A stretch of 64,000 bases of DNA from an uncultured Pseudomonas sp. (GTDB lineage Bacteria > Pseudomonadota > Gammaproteobacteria > Pseudomonadales > Pseudomonadaceae), in NCBI RefSeq assembly GCF_946885955.1, contig NZ_CAMPHI010000004.1, positions 1-64,000 of the forward strand. The letters run 5' to 3'. A model generated the notes under the pieces. That model was given only the letters and a program-made list of their open reading frames with translations. It was not told the DNA's origin and did no database searches. Position 1 is the first letter of the stretch; the number at the start of each line of letters is the position of its first letter. Positions 33,995 to 44,300 of this stretch are shown piece by piece. A program made the translations under genes and the position numbers.

Positions 33995-34630
33995 ATGCAG
34001 CCCCGTGCCGAACAAAAACTGCAAACCCGCAACGCTTTGATGGACGCGGCTCGCAACCTGATGGACAGCGGGCGCGGCTTCGGCAGCCTGAGCCTGCGCG
34101 AAGTCGCGCGTAACGCCGGCATAGTGCCGACCGGCTTCTACCGGCATTTTCAGGATATGGACGAATTGGGCCTGGCGCTGGTCGCCGAGGTCGGCGAAAC
34201 CTTTCGCGAGACCATCCGCCAGGTGCGCCACCATGAGTTCGAAGTCGGCGGGGTGATCGATGCGTCGGTACGCATCTTCCTCGATGCGGTCACGGCCAAT
34301 CGTTCGCAGTTCCTGTTTCTCGCCCGCGAACAGTACGGCGGCTCGCTGCCGGTACGCCTGGCGATCGCCGCGCTGCGCGAACGTATTACCGCCGACCTGG
34401 TGGCGGATCTGAAGACCATGCCGAAGACCCGCGACTTCGATACGCCTGCGCAAAACATGCTTGCCGACCTGGTGGTGAAAACCGTGTTCGCCACGCTCCC
34501 CGAGCTGATCGACCCGCCCTCCGAGACCCTGCCCGCGCACGCCACCCCCCAGGTCAAGATGATCGAACAGTTGCGCTTCATCTTTATCGGCGCGAAACAC
34601 TGGCAAGGCCTCGGCCACGCGAGAGACTGA
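33995..34630 (+). CDS. desT: TetR-family regulator of fatty-acid desaturation
   Basis: This 211-residue repressor has an HTH (RNLMDSGRGFGSLSLREVA and GIVPTGFYRHFQDMDELGL) and the C-terminal acyl-CoA-binding domain. In P. aeruginosa DesT reads the saturated to unsaturated acyl-CoA ratio and represses desCB, and can also affect fabAB. The gene is divergent from desC, with the operator between. The ATG follows GGAAGTC. Synteny with desBC and ureE supports the name. Confidence 0.9.
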   Translation: MQPRAEQKLQTRNALMDAARNLMDSGRGFGSLSLREVARNAGIVPTGFYRHFQDMDELGLALVAEVGETFRETIRQVRHHEFEVGGVIDASVRIFLDAVTANRSQFLFLAREQYGGSLPVRLAIAALRERITADLVADLKTMPKTRDFDTPAQNMLADLVVKTVFATLPELIDPPSETLPAHATPQVKMIEQLRFIFIGAKHWQGLGHARD

Positions 34631-34821
34631 GCGCAGGCGCACCAGAACAGCGCACACGCCCGCCACGCGCACCAATTAAATCCTCGCTACGCCCCGTTTT
34701 TGCCGCCCCCCACGCCATTCCCGCCCATAACAGCGCATCAAGCTGGCTTGGCAAGCCCCTTGCTCTACCCTTGATCCAAACAGCGGCGCAGTCCGCCCCC
34801 CGGCATCGAAGGAAGACACCC

Positions 34822-35322
34822 ATGCTGGTCATTCATCAACGTATCGCGCCCCGTGACCACTGGGACGCCGAATTGCACCTGAGCTTCGAGGCCCGCAGCA
34901 AAAGCCGCCTGCGCTGTTTCAGCAGCCAGGGCGAAGACGTCGGCCTGTTTCTCGAACGCGGCCAACCGCCCCTGCACGACGGCGAATGCCTGCAGGCCGA
35001 GGACGGCCGCATCGTCAAAGTCTGCGCGCGCGCCGAGCAACTGCTGCACGTCACCTGCGCCAACCCCTTCGAACTGATGCGTGCCGCCTACCACTTGGGC
35101 AACCGCCATGTCGCCCTGCAGCTCGGCGACGGCTGGCTGCGCCTGCCCGACGACTACGTGCTCAAGGCCATGCTCGAACAACTGGGCGCACGGGTCGAAG
35201 CTATCGAGGCGCCCTATCAGCCCGAGCAAGGCGCCTACGGCGGCGGTCACCACCATTCGCATGCCGGCGATGCGGAGTTCAGCTATGCGCCGCGCCTGCA
35301 TCAGTTCGGCGCGCGCAAGTGA
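34822..35322 (+). CDS. ureE: Urease accessory protein UreE (nickel chaperone)
   Basis: This 166-residue protein delivers nickel to the urease active site. It has the UreE N-terminal domain, the nickel-site region HVTCANPFELMRAAYHLGNRHVALQL with the conserved His, and a His-containing C-terminus (GGGHHHSHAGD). The ATG follows GGAAG. Genes ureF, ureG and hupE follow in order; ureABC, ureD and the urea transporter are not in the window. Confidence 0.94.
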   Translation: MLVIHQRIAPRDHWDAELHLSFEARSKSRLRCFSSQGEDVGLFLERGQPPLHDGECLQAEDGRIVKVCARAEQLLHVTCANPFELMRAAYHLGNRHVALQLGDGWLRLPDDYVLKAMLEQLGARVEAIEAPYQPEQGAYGGGHHHSHAGDAEFSYAPRLHQFGARK

Positions 35323-35376
35323 ATCCGCCCCCAGCGCTGTTGCGGCGGCATGGCCTGCCGGTTGCGGAGGTTGCCG

Positions 35377-36051
35377 ATGAATAAATCCTGGGCCCTTCTG
35401 CGACTGGCCAGCCCGCAGCTGCCGATCGGCGGCTACAGCTATTCCCAGGGCCTGGAAATGGCCGTCGAGCAGGGCCTAGTGGTTGACGCCGAGAGCGCTG
35501 CGCGCTGGATCGTCGATCAATTGCTGCTCAACCTCGCGCGCTTCGAAGCGCCGCTGTTACTGGCCCACTGCCAGGCGGCGGCCGACGCCGACTGGCCGCA
35601 CTTGCGCCAGCTCGCCGAGCAACAGCGCGCCAGCCGCGAAACCCGCGAGCTGCGCCAGGAAAGCCGGCAGATGGGCTATTCCCTGGAGCAGCTGCTCAGC
35701 GGCCTGCCGGAACTGGACGAAGCATCCCGAGCGCTGTTCGCCGCGCTCGACGAACCCGGGCTGGCCGTCGGCTGGGCGCTGGCCGCTCGCGCCTGGCAGA
35801 TCAGCCCGCAGGACGCCCTGGCCGCCTGGCTCTGGGGCTGGCTGGAAAATCAGTTGGCGGTGCTGATGAAGACCCTGCCGCTGGGCCAGCAGGCAGCGCA
35901 GCGCCTGACCTCCGAACTGTTGCCGCTGCTCGACCAGGCGCAGCAGCAGGCCAGCCAACTGCAACCCGAACACTGGGGCAGCGCCGCCTTCGGCCTGACC
36001 CTGGCGAGCATGGCGCACGAGCGCCAGTACAGCCGTTTATTCCGCTCTTGA
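35377..36051 (+). CDS. ureF: Urease accessory protein UreF
   Basis: This 224-residue helical protein joins UreD/UreH and UreG in the urease activation complex. The typical opening [22 protein letters not shown] is in segments, and the central [21 protein letters not shown] region is conserved. The ATG giving MNKSWALLR has GGAGG upstream; nine more codons are open before it. The gap to ureG is 17 bases. Confidence 0.93.
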   Translation: MNKSWALLRLASPQLPIGGYSYSQGLEMAVEQGLVVDAESAARWIVDQLLLNLARFEAPLLLAHCQAAADADWPHLRQLAEQQRASRETRELRQESRQMGYSLEQLLSGLPELDEASRALFAALDEPGLAVGWALAARAWQISPQDALAAWLWGWLENQLAVLMKTLPLGQQAAQRLTSELLPLLDQAQQQASQLQPEHWGSAAFGLTLASMAHERQYSRLFRS

Positions 36052-36068
36052 TAAAGGAAGACTCAACG

Positions 36069-36683
36069 ATGAACAGCCAACCCCTGCGCGTCGGTATCGG
36101 TGGCCCGGTCGGTTCCGGCAAGACCGCCCTGACCCTGGCCCTGTGCCTGGCCCTGCGCGAGCGCTACAACCTGGCGGTGGTGACCAACGACATCTACACC
36201 CAGGAAGACGCGCAATTTCTGGTGCGCAACGAAGCCCTGGCGCCGGAGCGGATCATTGGCGTGGAAACCGGCGGCTGCCCGCACACGGCGATCCGCGAGG
36301 ACGCCTCGATCAATCTGGAAGCGGTTGACCAGCTCAACCGGCGCTTCCCCGGCCTCGACCTGATCATCGTCGAGTCTGGCGGCGACAACCTGTCCGCCAC
36401 CTTCAGCCCCGAACTGTCGGACCTGACCATTTACGTGATCGACGTATCGGCTGGCGACAAACTGCCGCGCAAAGGCGGGCCGGGCATCTGCAAATCCGAC
36501 CTGTTGGTGATCAACAAGGTCGACCTGGCGCCCTTGGTCGGCGCCTCGCTGGAAGTGATGGAGCGCGACACCCTGAAGATGCGCGGCGACAAACCCTTCG
36601 TCTTCAGCAACCAGAAGGTCGGCCAAGGCCTGGAACAAATCATCGCCTTTATCGAGCGCCACGGCATGCTGACCGCCGCCTGA
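36069..36683 (+). CDS. ureG: Urease accessory GTPase UreG
   Basis: This 204-residue GTPase couples GTP hydrolysis to nickel insertion. The P-loop is [12 protein letters not shown], followed by [15 protein letters not shown], the nickel-binding motif [10 protein letters not shown] (the conserved Cys-Pro-His), [19 protein letters not shown] and the NKVD base-recognition motif. The ATG follows AAAGGAAG. All catalytic motifs are intact. Confidence 0.96.
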   Translation: MNSQPLRVGIGGPVGSGKTALTLALCLALRERYNLAVVTNDIYTQEDAQFLVRNEALAPERIIGVETGGCPHTAIREDASINLEAVDQLNRRFPGLDLIIVESGGDNLSATFSPELSDLTIYVIDVSAGDKLPRKGGPGICKSDLLVINKVDLAPLVGASLEVMERDTLKMRGDKPFVFSNQKVGQGLEQIIAFIERHGMLTAA

Positions 36684-36709
36684 ACCGCCATTTCCAAGGA
36701 GCGTCGCCA

Positions 36710-37273
36710 ATGAAGCTTTATAGACACTTGCCCGCCCTCGCCCTGCTTCTCGCGCCTGGCTTGGCCTTCGCCCATCCAGGCCACCAAGCCAGCGGCCTGA
36801 TGGCCGGCCTGGCCCACCCGCTGCTGGGCCTCGACCACCTGTTGGCACTGTTCGCCGTCGGCCTCTGGGCCGCGCAACAACAGGGCTCGGCACGCTGGGC
36901 GCTGCCGCTGACATTTGTTCTCAGCATGATCGGCGGCGGCTTGCTCGGCTTCACCGGCATGCAACTGCCGCAATTGGAAACCGGCATCGCCGCCTCGGTG
37001 CTGGCCCTCGGCCTGCTGGTCACCCTCGCCGCGCGCATGCCGATGATCGTGTCGGTGACGCTGACCGCGCTATTCGCTCTGAGTCATGGCGTCGCCCACG
37101 GTCTCGAACTACCGCTGGCGGCCAGCCCCTGGGCTTATGCCCTGGGTTTCGTGAGCGCCACCGCGGCGCTGCATGCCGGCGGCTATGCACTGGCGCGCGG
37201 GGTGACCGCACCCTGGGTACGCCTGGCCGGCGCTGCCTCCGCGTTCTGCGGTATCTGGCTGCTGGCCAGCTGA
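36710..37273 (+). CDS. HupE/UreJ-family nickel-associated membrane protein
   Basis: This 187-residue membrane protein has a signal-like N-terminus (LPALALLLAPGLAFA) and the HupE/UreJ motif HPGHQ...HPLLGLDHLLALFAVGLWA with conserved His and Asp residues in helix 1. About six helices follow. Family members are thought to take up nickel for urease or hydrogenase. The position after ureEFG supports a nickel role; the ATG follows CAAGGAGC. Confidence 0.88.
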   Translation: MKLYRHLPALALLLAPGLAFAHPGHQASGLMAGLAHPLLGLDHLLALFAVGLWAAQQQGSARWALPLTFVLSMIGGGLLGFTGMQLPQLETGIAASVLALGLLVTLAARMPMIVSVTLTALFALSHGVAHGLELPLAASPWAYALGFVSATAALHAGGYALARGVTAPWVRLAGAASAFCGIWLLAS

Positions 37274-37382
37274 TCGACAGCGCCATGCCGGCCGCCCTCG
37301 ATGTGCGCCGGCCCGCTGTACAAAAAACAGCCAAGCATACGCACGCCTTGCCCTTTGCGGGCTCGGCGCAAGCGTACGCAGC

Positions 37383-37790
37383 TTATCCACAGATCGCTCC
37401 ACAACAATTCGGGATAAGTCACTGGCTTTGTCCCCAACGCCTTGGCCAAGCTATTGAAATAGCGTGATTATTTCTTGACTAACCAAGGGCGAAAGTGCGC
37501 CCCGGACGCTCTCTGGCAAGCTGGTCAAATGCTGATCAACCGGCGCCAAGCAGCGCGCGGCAAGGGCTCGAACAAGGCATACATCAGTTATCCACAACAA
37601 TGCCCACAGTAGTCGTGGACAACTTCAGCTTCTTGCATAACGCGACTAAGCTGCTGTTTTTACGATAAAAACAAAGCTGATCAAAAAACCACCAGCACCC
37701 GCAAAAAGCCGGATAACTAAGCACGCAGCGCGCTACACCCACCTTATCCACAGCTCGCTCCACAGTCTTTGTGGGCAACTTCAGCAAAAG
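37383..37790 (+). repeat. Noncoding repeats carrying three DnaA boxes
   Basis: Perfect TTATCCACA boxes lie at 37383-37391, 37588-37596 and 37744-37752, all on the plus strand. Units 1 and 3 share TTATCCACAGnTCGCTCCACA, units 2 and 3 share GTGGnCAACTTCAGC, so they are diverged copies of a ~42-bp unit. Further near-boxes (GTGGACAAC, GGGATAAG) occur. The whole 37274-37905 gap holds no supported gene. Confidence 0.65.
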
Positions 37791-37905
37791 ACGTGTTCGC
37801 TATGGGGAAAAGTCCATTTCGGGCTGAGCGCAGAGAGAATCTGCGCCGCGATAAAGGGGGGCTGAGCGATATCCATCGCGTTACAGGTATTACTGCATGC
37901 CGCTG

Positions 37906-39366
37906 TTACCTGAACGCAACCGCTGCCGATTCACGGGGTTGCCAACCGCCGCCGAGCGCCTTGAAGGCGGCGACCGCGGCGCGTGCCGATTCGGCTTGCG
38001 CCTGGGCCCGCGCATCGGAGGCCCGCAGCAGGTTTTCGTCGGCTTGCAGCACTTCGATCAGGCTGACGACGCCTTTCTGGTAGGCCGCAAAGGAGGCTTT
38101 CCGCGCGCGGCCGAGCGAGTCCACGCCCTGGGCGAGCACGCCCGCCTGCTCCTCGCGTTTGACCAGCGCCGAGAAGGCGTTTTCCACATCCTCGGTGGCG
38201 CGCAGTACGGCCAGTCGATAGGCCGCCAGCCTCTCGGCTTCCTGCCCCTTGGCCAGGTCGATCTGCGCGTCGATGCGGGCGAAATCGAATAGACGCCAGC
38301 GCAGGCCCAATATGCCGGAGCCTTGGCTGGCACCGCCACTGAACAAGTTGCCAGCGGACACCGCTGTCGCACTGCCGATCAGTCCACCGAGGGAGAGCTT
38401 GGGGTAGTACTCGGCGATGGCGACGCCGATACGCGCGTTCGCAGCGGCCAATTGACGTTCGGCCGCAATCAGATCAGGCCGACGTCGGAGCAACTCGCCC
38501 GGTGATCCCATCACCCCAATTTGCGGGGCGGCCGGGATGGCGCCGCTAGCGGCGAGCTCTGCCCGGTGGGTGCCGGGCGGCGAGCCCAGCATCACATCCA
38601 GAGCGTTCATCGCCGTCTCCAGCCCTGCCTCGAGAACCGGTACGGATGCCCGTACCTGGGCAAGCGCGCCTTCGACCTGTCGCACTTGGAGTTCGGCTGC
38701 CAAGCCCTTGCCATAAAGCAGGTTGACGGTTGCGAGCAGCTCCTGCTGCGTGCGCACCTGCCCCCATGCGATCTCGAGGCGGGTCTGCAAACCACGGATG
38801 CTGATATAGGTATCGGCGGTCTGCGCCGCCACCGCCAGCCGTGTTGCGGCCACGCCCGCCTGTGAAGCCCGGTACTCGGCAAGCGCCGCTTCGCGGCCAC
38901 GATGCAGGCCACCGAACAGGTCCAGCTCCCAGCTCGCGCCGAGATTGGCCTCGAAGGCGTTGCCATAGCGGTCGAAAGCCGGCGTCGCGTTCAACACTTG
39001 CCCCAACGGTGTTTCGATCGACTGGTAGCCCCTGGCCGCTTGGCCACTGATGTTGCCCGAGGGCAACAAGGCGGCATTCGCCGCTCCGAGCCCCGCACGC
39101 GCTTGCGCGACACGAGCGGACGCCTGCGCGAGGTCGAGATTCTGCTCCAACGCAAGGGTTACCAAGCGAGTCAGTTGCGGGTCGCCGAACCCTGCCCACC
39201 AGGCGACGAGGTCGGCGCTGGCGGTGGCATGCCGTTGCTCTATCGCCGCCTGGCCCAGGTACTGTTTCGGCAGGGGCGTATCGGGCTGGGTGTAGTCGGG
39301 ACCGACTGCGCAGCCTGCCGAGAGGCTGGCTGCGATAAGCATGGCAAGGGGGCGTTTGGGCAGCAT
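37906..39366 (-). CDS. Outer-membrane efflux channel lipoprotein (OprM/NodT family)
   Basis: This 486-residue channel has a lipobox (LIAASLSAGC, Cys19) and two OEP repeats of long helices, for example LVTLALEQNLDLAQASARVAQ and TDLI-type RRRPDLIAAERQLAAANARIG in segments. It would complete the RND pump encoded on the other strand. I start at the ATG giving MLPKRPLAMLIAAS, with GGAAG upstream; the frame extends 23 codons into the operator. It is divergent from the TetR gene. Confidence 0.88.
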   Translation of the reverse strand: MLPKRPLAMLIAASLSAGCAVGPDYTQPDTPLPKQYLGQAAIEQRHATASADLVAWWAGFGDPQLTRLVTLALEQNLDLAQASARVAQARAGLGAANAALLPSGNISGQAARGYQSIETPLGQVLNATPAFDRYGNAFEANLGASWELDLFGGLHRGREAALAEYRASQAGVAATRLAVAAQTADTYISIRGLQTRLEIAWGQVRTQQELLATVNLLYGKGLAAELQVRQVEGALAQVRASVPVLEAGLETAMNALDVMLGSPPGTHRAELAASGAIPAAPQIGVMGSPGELLRRRPDLIAAERQLAAANARIGVAIAEYYPKLSLGGLIGSATAVSAGNLFSGGASQGSGILGLRWRLFDFARIDAQIDLAKGQEAERLAAYRLAVLRATEDVENAFSALVKREEQAGVLAQGVDSLGRARKASFAAYQKGVVSLIEVLQADENLLRASDARAQAQAESARAAVAAFKALGGGWQPRESAAVAFR

Positions 39367-39417
39367 GGGTTTCTTCCGCAGCAGGAGATAGGGCGCTGGC
39401 TTAAGTGACAGGCATTC

Positions 39418-39443
39418 AGTGACCATATTACACATTGGTCACT
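39418..39443. promoter_or_regulatory. Palindromic operator in the divergent OMF/TetR region
   Basis: AGTGACCA (39418-39425) and TGGTCACT (39436-39443) are perfect inverted repeats with ten bases between, located between the channel gene start and the TetR start. A related GTGACTA-N10-TAGTCAC pair lies before the adaptor gene. Probably bound by the local TetR protein. Confidence 0.75.
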
Positions 39444-39481
39444 TGTTGTCCATTCCCGAGACGGGCTGTAGGCTATGGGCC

Positions 39482-40099
39482 ATGAACCAGACGCCTCCCC
39501 CATCAGTTTCAACCCGCGGCCCAGCGGATCACGATGTGCGCGATCAGATCGTCGCCGCGGCCACCGAACACTTCAGCCGCTATGGCTACGAGAAGACCAC
39601 GGTCTCCGACCTGGCCAAATCCATCGGTTTCTCCAAGGCCTATATCTACAAGTTCTTCGAATCCAAGCAGGCCATTGGCGAGATGATCTGCGCAGGCTGC
39701 CTGAGCCAGATCGAAGCCGAGGTCAGAACCGCCGTCGACGAGGTCGATCGCCCCCCGGAGAAGCTACGACGGATGTTCAAGGCGATCGTCGAGGCGAGCC
39801 TTCGCCTGTTTTTCCAGGACCGCAAGCTCTACGAAATTGCCTCTTCGGCGGCCACCGAACGCTGGGCGGCGGCGCTCGCTTACGAAGAACGCATCCGCAA
39901 GTTGCTTGAGGACATCTTGCAGGCAGGTCGGCAAAGCGGAGACTTCGAGCGCAAGACACCCCTTGATGAAGTGGTGATGGCGATCTATCTGGTCATGCGC
40001 CCTTACCTCAACCCGCTGCTCTTGCAACATAGCTCCGGCCATACCGACGAAGCGCCGGCCCTACTGTCCGGCTTGGTGCTGCGCAGCCTGTCGCCCTGA
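39482..40099 (+). CDS. TetR-family repressor of the RND efflux locus
   Basis: This 205-residue regulator has an HTH (AAATEHFSRYGYEKTTVSDLA and GFSKAYIYKFFESKQAIG) followed by a helical effector domain. It is flanked by two related palindromes, one before the outer-membrane channel gene and one before the adaptor gene, so it very likely represses both transcription units. I use the ATG giving MNQTPPPS; the open frame continues 21 codons upstream across the operator. The ligand is unknown. Confidence 0.86.
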   Translation: MNQTPPPSVSTRGPADHDVRDQIVAAATEHFSRYGYEKTTVSDLAKSIGFSKAYIYKFFESKQAIGEMICAGCLSQIEAEVRTAVDEVDRPPEKLRRMFKAIVEASLRLFFQDRKLYEIASSAATERWAAALAYEERIRKLLEDILQAGRQSGDFERKTPLDEVVMAIYLVMRPYLNPLLLQHSSGHTDEAPALLSGLVLRSLSP

Positions 40100-40115
40100 T
40101 GTATTGAATCGAATT

Positions 40116-40139
40116 GTGACTATTGACTAAATTAGTCAC
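40116..40139. promoter_or_regulatory. Second palindromic operator, before the RND adaptor gene
   Basis: GTGACTA (40116-40122) and TAGTCAC (40133-40139) are exact inverted repeats with a 10-base spacer, the same geometry as the site at 39418-39443. It lies 45 bases before the adaptor start codon. Confidence 0.7.
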
Positions 40140-40184
40140 TAGATACAAAGTGAGAGTCCCAATCCATTCGCCAATGGGACTCCT

Positions 40185-41375
40185 ATGCTTCGGCGCCGCC
40201 TGGTTTTATCCACTTTCATCTGTGCCTTGCCGTTTGCGCTGGTCGCTTGCGGCGAAAAAACGCCATCCGATCCGCGCACCGAAGCGCCGCTGGTGCGTGC
40301 CGTCACTGTTAAAGGGGCAGACTCTGCGTCGCGCTCCTTTACCGGCACCGTAGCCGCTCGGGTTCAGAGCGATCTGGGCTTTCGCGTCTCCGGAAAGGTG
40401 CTGGAGCGGCTGGTGGATACGGGGCAAACAGTCAAACGCGGCCAGCCACTGATGCGCATCGACCCCGTCGATCTGCAGCTCGCCGCTCATGCGCAGCGCG
40501 GAGCAGTCGCCGCGGCGCGAGCACTGGCGCAACAGACATCGGAAGATGAGGCCCGCTACCGCGAGTTACGCGGAACCGGTGCGATTTCGGCTTCGGCCTA
40601 CGATCGCTTCAAGGCCGCGGCGGATTCCGCCAAAGCCCAGCTCAGTGCGGCCGAGGCCCAGGCCGAAGTGGCCCGCAACGCGACCCGTTATGCAGAGCTG
40701 CTGGCCGATGCCGACGGCATCGTCATGGACACGCTGGTCGAGCCCGGCCAAGTCGTCAGCGCCGGTCAAGTGGTGGTGCGCCTGGCGCATGCGGGGCCCC
40801 GAGAAGCCCTTATCCAGTTGCCGGAAACCCTGCGCCCCGCGGTCGGTTCCGCGGCACAGGCCAGGCTCTTCGGCAAAGCAGGCGTTAGCGTCCCGAGCAA
40901 GCTGCGGCAGCTTTCGGATGTTGCGGACCGCCTGACCCGCACCTTCGAGGCGCGCTATGTGCTGGAGGGCGAGCTGGCCAACGCGCCCCTGGGCACCACT
41001 GTCACCCTGCAGATTTCGGACATGCCCGTTCCGGACGTGCCCGTCGGGGACATGCCCGTTCGGGACGTGCCCGTTGGGGACATGCCCGTCCGGGATGAAC
41101 AGGCGCCTATGCAAGGCGGCTTGCAGGTGCCGATCAGCGCCCTGTTCGACGCGGGCGCAGGGCCCGGGGTGTGGGTGATCGATGGCGAACCGGCAACGGT
41201 GACCTGGCGGCCGGTCAGGGTTCAGCGCCTGGGCGACGATAGCGCGCGCATCACCGGCCAGCTCGAGCAAGGTGAGCGGATAGTCGCGCTCGGCGCGCAC
41301 CTGCTGCGTGAAGGCCAGCAGGTGCGGGTGGCCGCTCCAGCCGCGGTCGCGGTGGCCGCGGGAGCCCGCCCATGA
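40185..41375 (+). CDS. RND efflux periplasmic adaptor with an in-frame tandem repeat
   Basis: This 396-residue lipoprotein (lipobox LPFALVAC) joins the RND pump to the channel. The usual parts are visible: FTGTVAARVQSDLGFRVSGKV (barrel/lipoyl start), a helical hairpin, and the lipoyl second half ADADGIVMDTLVEPGQVV. In the beta-barrel to membrane-proximal region, residues about 279-303 are an unusual DMPVPDVPVGDMPVRDVPV-type repeat, encoded by five 15-bp units at 41018-41092. The stop overlaps the pump gene by 4 bases. Confidence 0.9.
   Translation: MLRRRLVLSTFICALPFALVACGEKTPSDPRTEAPLVRAVTVKGADSASRSFTGTVAARVQSDLGFRVSGKVLERLVDTGQTVKRGQPLMRIDPVDLQLAAHAQRGAVAAARALAQQTSEDEARYRELRGTGAISASAYDRFKAAADSAKAQLSAAEAQAEVARNATRYAELLADADGIVMDTLVEPGQVVSAGQVVVRLAHAGPREALIQLPETLRPAVGSAAQARLFGKAGVSVPSKLRQLSDVADRLTRTFEARYVLEGELANAPLGTTVTLQISDMPVPDVPVGDMPVRDVPVGDMPVRDEQAPMQGGLQVPISALFDAGAGPGVWVIDGEPATVTWRPVRVQRLGDDSARITGQLEQGERIVALGAHLLREGQQVRVAAPAAVAVAAGARP
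41018..41092 (+). repeat. Five 15-bp tandem repeats inside the RND adaptor gene
   Basis: Five consecutive units of GGAC(A/G)TGCCCGTNNN keep the reading frame and alternate DMPV and DVPV pentapeptides. The repeat is a candidate for slipped-strand copy-number variation without a frameshift. Confidence 0.9.
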
Positions 41376-44300
41376 GCGAAGGCCGTTTCAACCTGTCGGC
41401 GCTTGCCGTACGCGAGCGCGCCATCACCCTGTTTCTGGTCTGCCTGATCTCACTGGCGGGGACTGTTTCGTTCTTCAAGTTGGGCCGGGCGGAAGACCCT
41501 GCCTTCACGGTCAAGGTAATGACCATAGTGACCGCCTGGCCCGGGGCCACCGCCCAGGAAATGCAGGATCAGGTCGCCGAGAAGATCGAAAAACGCCTGC
41601 AGGAGCTGCGCTGGTACGACCGCAGCGAGACCTACACCAGACCCGGCCTGGCCTTCACCATCCTGACCTTGCTCGACACCACACCACCTGCGCAAGTACA
41701 GGAGCAGTTCTACCAGGCGCGTAAAAAGGTTGGCGACGAGGCCATCGGCCTGCCGTCCGGGGTGATCGGGCCGATGGTCAACGACGAATACGCGGACGTC
41801 ACCTTTGCCCTGTATGCGCTCAAGGCCAAGGGCGAACCGCAGCGCTTGCTGGCACGCGACGCGGAGATGCTGCGCCAGCGGCTGCTGCACGTGCCGGGCG
41901 TGAAGAAGGTCAACATCGTCGGCGAGCAGCCCGAGCGCGTCTATGTCGAGTTCTCCCATGAGCGCCTGGCAACCCTGGGCATCGGCCCGCAGGAGGTGTT
42001 CGCCGCGCTCAATAGCCAGAATGTCCTGACCCCGGCCGGCTCGGTGGAAACCCAGGGGCCGCAGGTGTTCATTCGCCTGGACGGCGCGTTCGACGAACTG
42101 CAGAAGATCCGCGACACGCCGGTGGTGGCGCAGGGCCGCACGCTGAAACTGTCGGACATCGCCACGGTCACGCGCGGCTATGAAGACCCGGCGACTTTCA
42201 TTGTCCGCAGCGGCGGCGAACCGGCCCTGCTGCTGGGTGTCGTCATGCGCGAAGGCTGGAACGGGCTCGACCTGGGCCAGGCGCTGGACAGCGAGGTGAG
42301 TGCGATCAACGCCGAGCTGCCGCTGGGCATGAGCCTGAGCAAGGTCACCGACCAGGCCGTCAACATCAGCGCGGCGGTCGACGAGTTCATGGTCAAGTTC
42401 TTCGTCGCGCTGCTGGTGGTCATGCTGGTGAGCTTTCTCAGCATGGGCTGGCGCGTGGGCGTGGTGGTCGCGGCGGCCGTGCCGCTGACCCTGGCGGCGG
42501 TGTTCCTGGTGATGCTGGCCACCGGCAAGAACTTCGACCGCATCACCCTGGGCTCGCTGATCCTGGCGCTGGGCCTGCTGGTGGACGACGCCATCATCGC
42601 CATCGAAATGATGGTGGTGAAGATGGAGGAAGGTTACAGCCGCGTCAAAGCCTCCGCCTATGCCTGGAGCCATACCGCCGCGCCGATGCTGTCGGGCACG
42701 CTGGTCACGGCAGTCGGCTTCATGCCCAACGGCTTCGCCCGCTCCTCTGCAGGCGAATACACCAGCAACATGTTCTGGATCGTCGGCACCGCGCTGATCG
42801 CCTCCTGGCTGGTCGCGGTGGTATTCACGCCCTACCTGGGCGTCAAGCTGCTGCCCGACTTCAAAAAGGTCGAAGGCGGCCACGACGCGCTCTACGATAC
42901 CCCGCGCTACAACCGCTTCCGCCGGGTGCTGGCGCGCGTCATCGCACGCAAGTGGCTGGTCGCCGGTTCGGTGGTCGGCCTGTTCGTCGCGGCGATACTC
43001 GGCATGAGCGTGGTCAAGAAGCAGTTCTTCCCGATCTCCGACCGCCCCGAGGTGCTGGTCGAGGTGCAGATGCCCTATGGCACCTCGATCGTGCAGACCA
43101 GCGCCGCCACGGCGAAGGTGGAGGCCTGGCTGGCCGAGCAGGAAGAAGCCAAGATCGTCACCGCCTATGTCGGCCAGGGTGCGCCACGCTTCTACTTCTC
43201 GATGGCACCCGAGCTGCCCGATCCGTCGTTTGCCAAGATCGTGATCCGCACGGACAACCAGGACCAGCGCGATGCGTTGAAACACCGGCTGCGCCAGGCG
43301 ATCGCCGATGGCCTGGCCGCCGAGGCGCGCGTGCGCGTCGCCCAGCTGGTGTTCGGCCCCTACTCGCCGTTTCCGGTTGCCTACCGGGTCACCGGCCCGA
43401 ACCCGGACAAGCTGCGCGAAATCGCCGCCGAGGTGCAGCAGATCATGCATGCCAGCCCGATGATGCGCACGGTCAATACCGACTGGGGCACGCGCACGCC
43501 CGCGCTGCACTTCAACTTGCAGCAGGACCGCTTGCAGGCCGTGGGGCTGACCTCCAGCGCCGTGGCGCAACAACTGCAATTCCTGCTCAGCGGCGTGCCC
43601 GTCACCGCCGTGCGCGAGGACATTCGCACGGTGCAGGTCGTCGCCCGTTCGGCCGGCGACACCCGCCTCGACCCGGCGAGGATCGCCGACTTCACCCTGG
43701 CCGGCGCCAACGGCCAACGCATCCCGCTATCGCAGGTCGGCGAGGTCGATGTGCGCATGGAAGAACCGATCATGCGCCGGCGCGACCGCATGCCGACCAT
43801 CACCGTGCGCGGCGACATCGCCGATGGCTTGCAGCCGCCGGATGTGTCGACGGCCATCACCCGGCAGCTGCAGCCCATCATGGACAAGCTGCCGAGCGGC
43901 TACCGCATCGTCGAAGCCGGCTCCATCGAAGAATCGGGCAAGGCGACCAAGGCCATGTTGCCGCTATTCCCGATCATGCTGGCGATCACCCTGCTCATCA
44001 TCATCCTGCAGGTGCGCTCGATCTCCGCGATGGTCATGGTGTTCCTGACCAGCCCGCTGGGCCTGATCGGCGTGGTGCCGACCCTGATCCTGTTTCAGCA
44101 GCCTTTCGGCATCAATGCGCTGGTCGGCCTGATCGCGCTGTCGGGCATCCTGATGCGCAACACGCTGATTCTGATCGGGCAAATCCGCCATAACGAACAG
44201 GCGGGACTGGAGCCGTTCCGCGCGGTCGTCGAGGCCACCGTGCAGCGCGCCCGGCCGGTGATCCTCACCGCCCTGGCGGCGATCCTGGCCTTTATCCCGC

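Noticed and set aside
41450..43717. 755-codon open frame antisense to the RND pump
   Set aside because: Composition is repetitive H, D, Q, G and R, without domains. The RND gene on the plus strand is unambiguous.
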